NCBI GenBank assembly: GCA_030549495.1
Contig: JAUIRK010000879.1
Coordinates: 496,001-560,000, forward strand
Direction: 5' to 3'
From: Nectonema munidae
Taxonomy: Eukaryota > Nematomorpha > Nectonematoida > Nectonematidae
Length of the DNA: 64,000 nucleotides
Made by a program: the position numbers and the translations under genes. This document shows positions 58,070 to 64,000 of the stretch, piece by piece (position 1 is the first letter of the stretch; every line of letters begins with the position of its first letter). The notes under the pieces were generated by a model. The model did no database searches and was not told the DNA's origin. It worked only from the letters and a program-made list of their open reading frames with translations.

Positions 58070-60850
58070 TCAAAAGCCTAATATAATAAGCTTGTAGGTA
58101 TGAAGATTTCTAAGCATTTTCCAACTGGAGCTGATATGCTTGCAAGTCTGCTGGAATTTAGTCTTCAAAGTGTGAGTTTAGTCTTTGTGTCTTTCTAAAA
58201 TAGAAAAATTTTGGAGATTTTCATGGCTGTAGACACTAGACTGTTTTATGGGTTAGTGATGATAATGGATTATTGTGATTAGATATTTGGGGGAGGATTG
58301 AATGTTGGGTTTGCAGAGAGTATTGGTTCGATTGTGGTTATGAGAAGAGAGAGATGTTTGATGAGTAAGTGTTGTAGAAGATCATGTAGAGAGGATGGAA
58401 TATCTTTTAAAAAGTAGCGGCTTTTTTCAAGGAGTTGGTGTCTGTGAGAATGAAATATTGGACAATAAAGTGAATATGTATCGGTGTTTCAATGTACGGA
58501 CAGCTAAAACAACAGAAAGGGTTTGAGTGAAGTTTGAATTTGTAGAAGTATGCATTAAAATGGCAATGAGATGAGAGTCAGCGAATGATGTTTCGAGGAA
58601 GTGGGTGAAAATGTTTGTTTGAAATGAGTTGTGATAATGGCATAGATGTCGGAATTGATGTGATGGTTGAGTCAATAGATTGTTGCCACTGCAGTAGTGT
58701 AGAGTTAGTTATTGTGTTTGTAAATGTGGAGATGTGTAGGGAAATTAGGGGTAGGATCTGATAATCGGAGATTCATGATTTTGCAACATAATCGACAAGG
58801 TAGTTTTCGCAACAGCTGGAATGAGCTGGGCACCACACGATTTTTAATTCAAAGTGATTAGAGAGGTGTATAAGTTTGCTTGCTAAACTATAAGTTGAGT
58901 GTGAGATTTTGTTTTCAAGTTTTAGGTCATTTATTAAATTTTGCGAGTCTGTGAAAATAGTGTTATATTTGAAGGAGGTAGAAAAAGAAGTTAGGTTATT
59001 AAGGAGTATGTTGCAGGATAGTAATAGTGCGTGAATTTCTATTTCGTCTGCAGTGATTTCTGGATCTAGATTTGTGTGTTGGATAAGGAATGGTTTTTTT
59101 GTATTTTGTAGGAAGAATGCGCATGCAGCTGAAGAGCGATGTTGTGATTTGGAACCGTCAGTTAAAATTGAAAGTGAGCTGATAGTATTTGTTGTACGTT
59201 GGTGAGCTATAGAGTTTAGGGCAATATATCAATGGTGATAGAAGTTAGTGGTGTAAGGAGGAGACGAAGAAGGGTGGATGAGCTCGATTGGGTGATTTAA
59301 TGGTAGCACTTGATAAGATATTTTGTTAGGAGCAAACTGAATTAATAAGGAACTGTAGTACTGCCGTGATTGAGATGTTTGGGTTGTGTATAGTTTGGTG
59401 AAAGGATGTGGTGGGGGTGTAGAGCAGAAAGTTATTAGGTAATTTGTAAGGAGAGTTTTTTTAGATTGAGATGGAGGGGTAGCGTGTTAGTCAATAATTC
59501 AATTTTGTAGTTGGTGTAGTGTGATAGGCATTGGTGATAGAAAGGAGACATATGCGATGAATTTTATTAAGATGAGTAAGGAATGACTGATGTTTCAACT
59601 CTGAGCCCCATGAAAGAATTCCATTTTTAGGGACAGGGAAAATGAGACTTATATAAATGAACTTTGTGATTTTTATAGAAAGTCCTCATTTGTAAGAAAT
59701 TGCGTTTTTAAGAGAGGAAAGAGTTTTGACTAATCTTTGTGAGGTGCTTTTGAAATGAATAGAGAATTTTAAGTTGGGTTGGAAAGTGAGCCCAAGATAT
59801 TTTACTTGGTTCTGTGGATCTAATTTGTTTGTTGTGTTAAGTTGTAAGGGTAAATGCTTAATTCTTTTGCGTGTGAAATGAATTAAGTAGCATTTTTTAG
59901 GTTTAAAGGAAATTTTGTATTTTTGCGCTTTGAATTGGATTTATTTTAGTAGGAAAAGGGATTGTTTAAGGTTTTCCTTTTGCTCAGAACTAGAAAATGA
60001 GAAAAGAAGGTCGTCGAAATATCCCTGAGAAAAGTTAGAGTTGTTGTTCATAAAAGCTAGAAGGGGGTTGATGAGTATTAACCAAAGTAGGTCAGATAAG
60101 CTTCCACCTTGAGGAGTAGAAAGAGAGAGCTTATATGAGTGGTTGTTTTGAATTAGAATTAGAATGCGATGGCTAAGGTAATTGTGTATGAACTTTATCA
60201 TGTATGTAGGGTAGGTGTTATCTATGAGGTTATTAAAGATAGCTGGGTTCCAGGCAGTGTTAAAAGCATTCTCAATATCTAGGAATAAAGTTGAGGCTAT
60301 TTTATGATTTTTAGTGCAGATTCGAGGCAAAGTGTAAGGCGAGAAAGTGCTAATTCTGAGTTTTTGTTGGGAAGATATGCAAATTGGTTAGCGTGAATGA
60401 GTTGATTTTTTAAGCTATAATGAAGCAGTCCCTTCCTGAGAATTTTCTCTAAAATTTTGCCTATAGTCGGTAAAAGAAATATGGGGCGCCAATTTTTTAT
60501 GTCATTGAGATTTCGTTTGGGTTTAGGAATCAAGATTAATTTGTTAATTTTCCAGATATTGGGAAAGTAGCTTAGTCTTAAGCAATTGTTGAATAATTGG
60601 AGTATATGGGGATAGATAATATGGTATGCTTTGCGAACGTGTTTCATGGATATGTACTTGTAGCTGCATGCTAGTTTAGGTTTAAAGAAGTTTACTGCGT
60701 TGCTGAGTTCTGTAATATTGATTCGTGGAAAATCAAAGGTGTTGGTATTACGTAAATATGATTGAGTTTTCACTCTTATGATGGAATTGTGAATGTTGTT
60801 GGTTACTAGTGAATCGGATGGAAAAAGAGTTTTTTCCAGGCATCACAATT
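58070..60850 (-). pseudogene. R1-type LINE with RT and RNase H
   Basis: Minus strand. RT: ILIPKPKRNLNDIKNWRPIF, LHYSLKNQLIHANQFAYLPN, STLFLDIENAFNTAWNPAIF (the catalytic Asp block), LSTPQGGSLSDLLWLILINP and YFDDLLFSFS (YADD position, here YFDD). RNase H at about 59.17-58.78 kb: LTDGSKSQHRSSAACAF, ADEIEIHALLL, IFTDSQNLIND and VDYVAK, keeping the D-E-D-D series. A C-terminal region (FRHLCHYHNSFQTNIFTHFL) precedes the 3' end. The domains match R1-clade elements of arthropods. It is 5'-truncated at about 60.85 kb, and the frame is broken between RT and RNase H. Confidence 0.88.
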
Positions 60851-62390
60851 GAGAAACACGTTCTCATGTTTTTCTATGTGTAAACCCTCAATGATCAATT
60901 CGTTTTGTGAATTAAATTTTTATAACCTTTTTATTCTTATTAAAAATGGAGAAATAATTTTTTTTTAATTTCAAAAATATACTTTTTTTTAGTATATTTT
61001 CAATCTCAAAATAGATTTCATTATTTTTTATATTATATGGCATGTAATGAATTGAAATCCCTTAAAGCTTTCATAAATCTAGACAATGAATTGAAGAACT
61101 TTATTCATACCCTACCTAGATTTATATATTCTGGTATAATTTTAAATTTCAAAAATTTATTAAAATATTTTCACCTGTATTTATCAGAAGTAATAGTTTA
61201 ATTCGAGGATTTTAGTTTATTAGATTAAATAAAAACAAAAATATTTTTATAATTATGATCCTAGTAAATATTAAAAGAGAGTCTTCAACTAGATTTCTCC
61301 ATTTGACAGATAAACTCATTAACTTCAGAAAAAGGGCTTGACAAAGCTATACACTAGGAATCTATCGAGATGTCAAAAATTTCGTTAAATTCCTAATTTT
61401 GGTAAATCCCAACAAATATTGGTTAATTAAATGTTTTTTTCCGGGAGCTTAATACCGGAATCCCGTCTGATATACAAGAATCTCGACTTTTTTTCCACCT
61501 ATTTTTTGAAAGGAGAAGATTTGAAAAATCCTGCTGCAAAAAGGATTAATTACTTCTTTATTAGTATAACAATTTCTCTTATTTTCAAGTATTTTTCATA
61601 TTCGATATTTTTGTAAGAATAAAAAAATGTGTTCAAATATTTTTTCAAACCCTTATTTCTCTTGATTAGATGATTATAAAATCTAGCACCCTGATTTATA
61701 TTATAATCATTTGCTTAAGTGTGTGTTTATTTATGGGCACTTAGGTAGTGAGATGTTTGATGTTTTATCTCTAGTAGGTACGCACAATGTTGAAATTATT
61801 CGGAAGGAGGGCGTTGGGGAGGGGCAATGTATTTTTTCAATGTATTTATTAATTCTTTATATTTTATATGGAAATTTGTTTTAAGCATGTAATTTTTTAT
61901 ACAAAAGAATTTTTCAATTTGCATTCATAAAAAAGTAGAAAGCTATATCTGTACCACCTAAATTGGGAGTGGACGGCCGGACAGAGGACTAGCGCCATTG
62001 ATTACTAGATCCTTCTATTTTCATCAATTAAATACAATTAATGTTAATTTATCGCAATCATTTAAAAATATTAGCTTTGCGATTTTCTTGAAAATTTTCT
62101 AACCTATAATATATATCTTGAACAGAAGAAAAATGTGAAAAATGGTTTTCACTTCGAACAGTTCACTTTTTTCAGTTCTCTTGGCTTTTTCTCATTTTCC
62201 TCACTCAATTCTTCTTGTGCATTTTGAATAAAAGCGATGAATCAAAAAAGTACTATTTATTTATAATTTTTTTTGTATCGAATAACACGTATTGTATTTT
62301 TCTGATTTTTTTCACAGAAGTCTTTGTATTCCTTTGATAGTTTATCTATTCTCCATCATTTCTTCTCTTGTAACGTATCTCTTTCAAAAG
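60851..62390. other. Gene-poor stretch
   Basis: AT-rich, no recognised gene. An isolated G-rich patch (61800-61825) may be a repeat terminus. Confidence 0.35.
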
Positions 62391-62451
62391 AAGGCAAAAA
62401 GATGGGAGATTATCGGCAAATTGAACGACATTTCTCAAAAGCTACAGAAAG
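62391..62451 (+). CDS. Exon of an unidentified gene (part A)
   Basis: After acceptor TATCTCTTTCAAAAG it encodes KAKRWEIIGKLNDISQKLQK, with donor CAGAAAG|GTTTCT (phase 1). It is helical and charged. In protein terms it runs smoothly into the next exon (QKG + NLTLEL), but the phases differ by one base. Confidence 0.4.
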
Positions 62452-62756
62452 GTTTCTATTTTGATTATAGATTCTATAAATTTAACTGTTCCTCAACGGC
62501 CCCCCCCCCCTGAATTGGCACATAGTCTGAGATAGTATCTAATATAATTTAGGAGTTTCGGAATTTTCTAGCAATGTTCTCAGAGTGAACGCAAACGAAC
62601 TCTTACCTTCAATGGGATTAAATAGGAAATACTAGTCTTTTGTTTTTTCCGCCATAGAACAAAATGTGGACATTTATTTTTATTTGATATATTTGATTTT
62701 TATCATCATTATAACATATCCTTCTCATCATTCATTATGCTTCCCATCAACTGAAG

Positions 62757-62890
62757 GGGAATTTGACTCTCGAGCTGAGTAAATGGAAGCAAAAATTTGA
62801 GACCACAAACCGACAGACTCTAACTGAGGATATCAGAAGAATTGAAGAACTCTATTTGGAAGAAACAACAAAGTTTATTCACGAACAAAA
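62757..62890 (+). CDS. Exon of an unidentified gene (part B)
   Basis: After acceptor ATCAACTGAAG only one frame is open: GNLTLELSKWKQKFETTNRQ, TLTEDIRRIEELYLEETTKF, then IHEQK, with donor CAAAA|GTAAAA, phase 2. The pattern L-x3-W-x3-F...DI...IxxLYxE is weakly like the N-terminal Sld2-type motif of RecQL4, but too short to assign. The gene probably continues to the right of the window. Confidence 0.5.
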
Positions 62891-62891
62891 G

Positions 62892-63037
62892 TAAAAATCA
62901 TTTTCGACCACTTTGGTCATCATCACAACAACTGTAAAGAGTACTAGAGAAAAATGTTTCCTTCCTAACATTTTTCTCTAGTGTTCTTGAGAGTTGGATC
63001 TGATGATGACTAGAGTGGTCGAAAATTAATCATTTTA
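62892..63037. repeat. Large inverted repeat with hammerhead-like core
   Basis: AAATCATTTTCGACCACTTT and GGTCATCATCAC on the left face GTGGTCGAAAATTAATCATT and GATGATGAC on the right; GTACTAGAGAAAAATGTT faces AACATTTTTCTCTAGTGTT at the centre (about 62963). The right arm reads CTGATGA, a short GAC/GTC stem, then GAAA (63000-63024), and the left arm has the same in reverse. It begins right at the donor of exon 62757-62890. Confidence 0.75.
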
Positions 63038-63040
63038 AAA

Positions 63041-64000
63041 ATATTGTTCGGAATAAACTTTACTGCCTAATACTTTGTCCTTCTCACTCATACTCATGAA
63101 CACGTCTCAGCCTAACTATCTATTTAGAATAAATTTAGAAGCACAAAGAGTTATACGCACACACAGATACTTTATTACAACCCGTGTGAAAATATGTTAA
63201 ATAATCTTCAAAGAACTTGGATAACATATTTGGATTGTAATTTAGTAAAGTTGGTGAGGATTGTCTTAAATATGTCGAAATTCTCAAAAAAAATTCTTCT
63301 ATGTTCTTTTGTAAAAAGGAACAAAATTAGTGATTGGGATAAAGGTCACCCTAATTATCACATTCTTTATTTTTATGAATCTCTATCTCAGCAATTCATT
63401 CAATAGTTGCCTCCGAAAGCAATTGAATATTATCATTGTAAGATAGCGTCTAATAATTTAAAGCATTGTTTTTTTGAAAAAGCACGATCTTTGGGCAAAA
63501 GCTTTTTAATTACTGGAATGTATCTTTCCCTTGTCTGTTGCCTGTGCTAGAGAAGAGATATATTCATATTTGTCTTTTTTCATGTGTTCCTTATTTATAC
63601 GACATGTAGTATCTTCAAATTCAATATTTCTATATAAATCAAAGGCATCTTTCATTGTAGGATTCGAAGATTACATTTTTCAATATTTTATTTATGTGCC
63701 AGAATGGAGGATTCAAAATTTTTATCTATATTAAAAATGATCTATCAAATAATTATCAAAATGAAATATATTTTTTAGTTGCTTTCTTCGTTAAATAAAA
63801 GCAATTCCAAAATTGTTATCTACTTGCTCTTTGTTTGTTTGTTTGTTAACTTTATAAGCTTTTACAAAATCTAGATTACTTACAAAAAATGGGCTATTAA
63901 AAAAGTTGACCTATTAATAAAAAGTTGACTTTTGTTGACCTAATTATTACTTGAACTTCCTTTGCACAAACTTTACAAAATAAGACACTACGTGTTTCAG
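63041..64000. other. Right edge, no gene recognised
   Basis: AT-rich with frames of 60-70 codons of no known family. The window ends in CACTACGTGTTTCAG, which looks like an acceptor, so an exon may start just outside. Confidence 0.35.

Overview
The window is AT-rich eukaryotic DNA with intron-split genes and a very dense load of transposon remains. The mix of hAT, pogo/Tigger-like and TTAA-flanked elements, several non-LTR retrotransposon clades and a Penelope-like fragment points to an arthropod. I suspect a copepod such as a sea louse, but that is inference and not proven here.

The left half (985-33263) is one plus-strand gene, TAF3, the TFIID subunit that reads H3K4me3. Sixteen exons can be chained with matching splice phases at all fifteen junctions. 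They give 2433 nt and a predicted 810-residue protein with an N-terminal histone fold, a long acidic/basic linker and a C-terminal PHD finger. Its introns hold TTAA-flanked MITEs, a hAT MITE, two Tigger-like transposase fossils, a pogo-type non-autonomous element, a fossil with a GERFHQD motif, a BED-hAT fossil, tRNA-derived SINEs, and a LINE tail that is itself split by a MITE.

From 33.3 to 45.5 kb, after a MITE/SINE zone, lies a second plus-strand gene of small basic exons. It has a candidate first exon (36513-36583) ending in SLNDR and a last exon (45368-45488) ending in an LDKELVGYM motif, like the C-terminal UAP56-binding motif of mRNA-export adaptors. A Penelope-like fragment, a second BED-hAT fossil and a Jockey/CR1-type LINE sit in its introns.

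From 45.5 to 62.3 kb the DNA is gene-poor: two hAT elements with target-site duplications, two complex satellites, a copy of the pogo-type element, and an R1-type LINE with RT and RNase H domains. One minus-strand terminal coding exon (49185-49516) of unknown function sits here. At the right edge (62.4-62.9 kb) two short plus-strand exons belong to an unidentified gene that may run out of the window.

The functional genes therefore concern transcription initiation (TAF3) and possibly mRNA export. I found no operon-like, CRISPR or prokaryotic defence system. The most interesting non-coding items are the TTAA MITE family with a perfect GTTCCCAAATGGGAAC palindrome, a SINE sitting at a TAF3 splice donor, and an inverted repeat carrying a hammerhead-like core.
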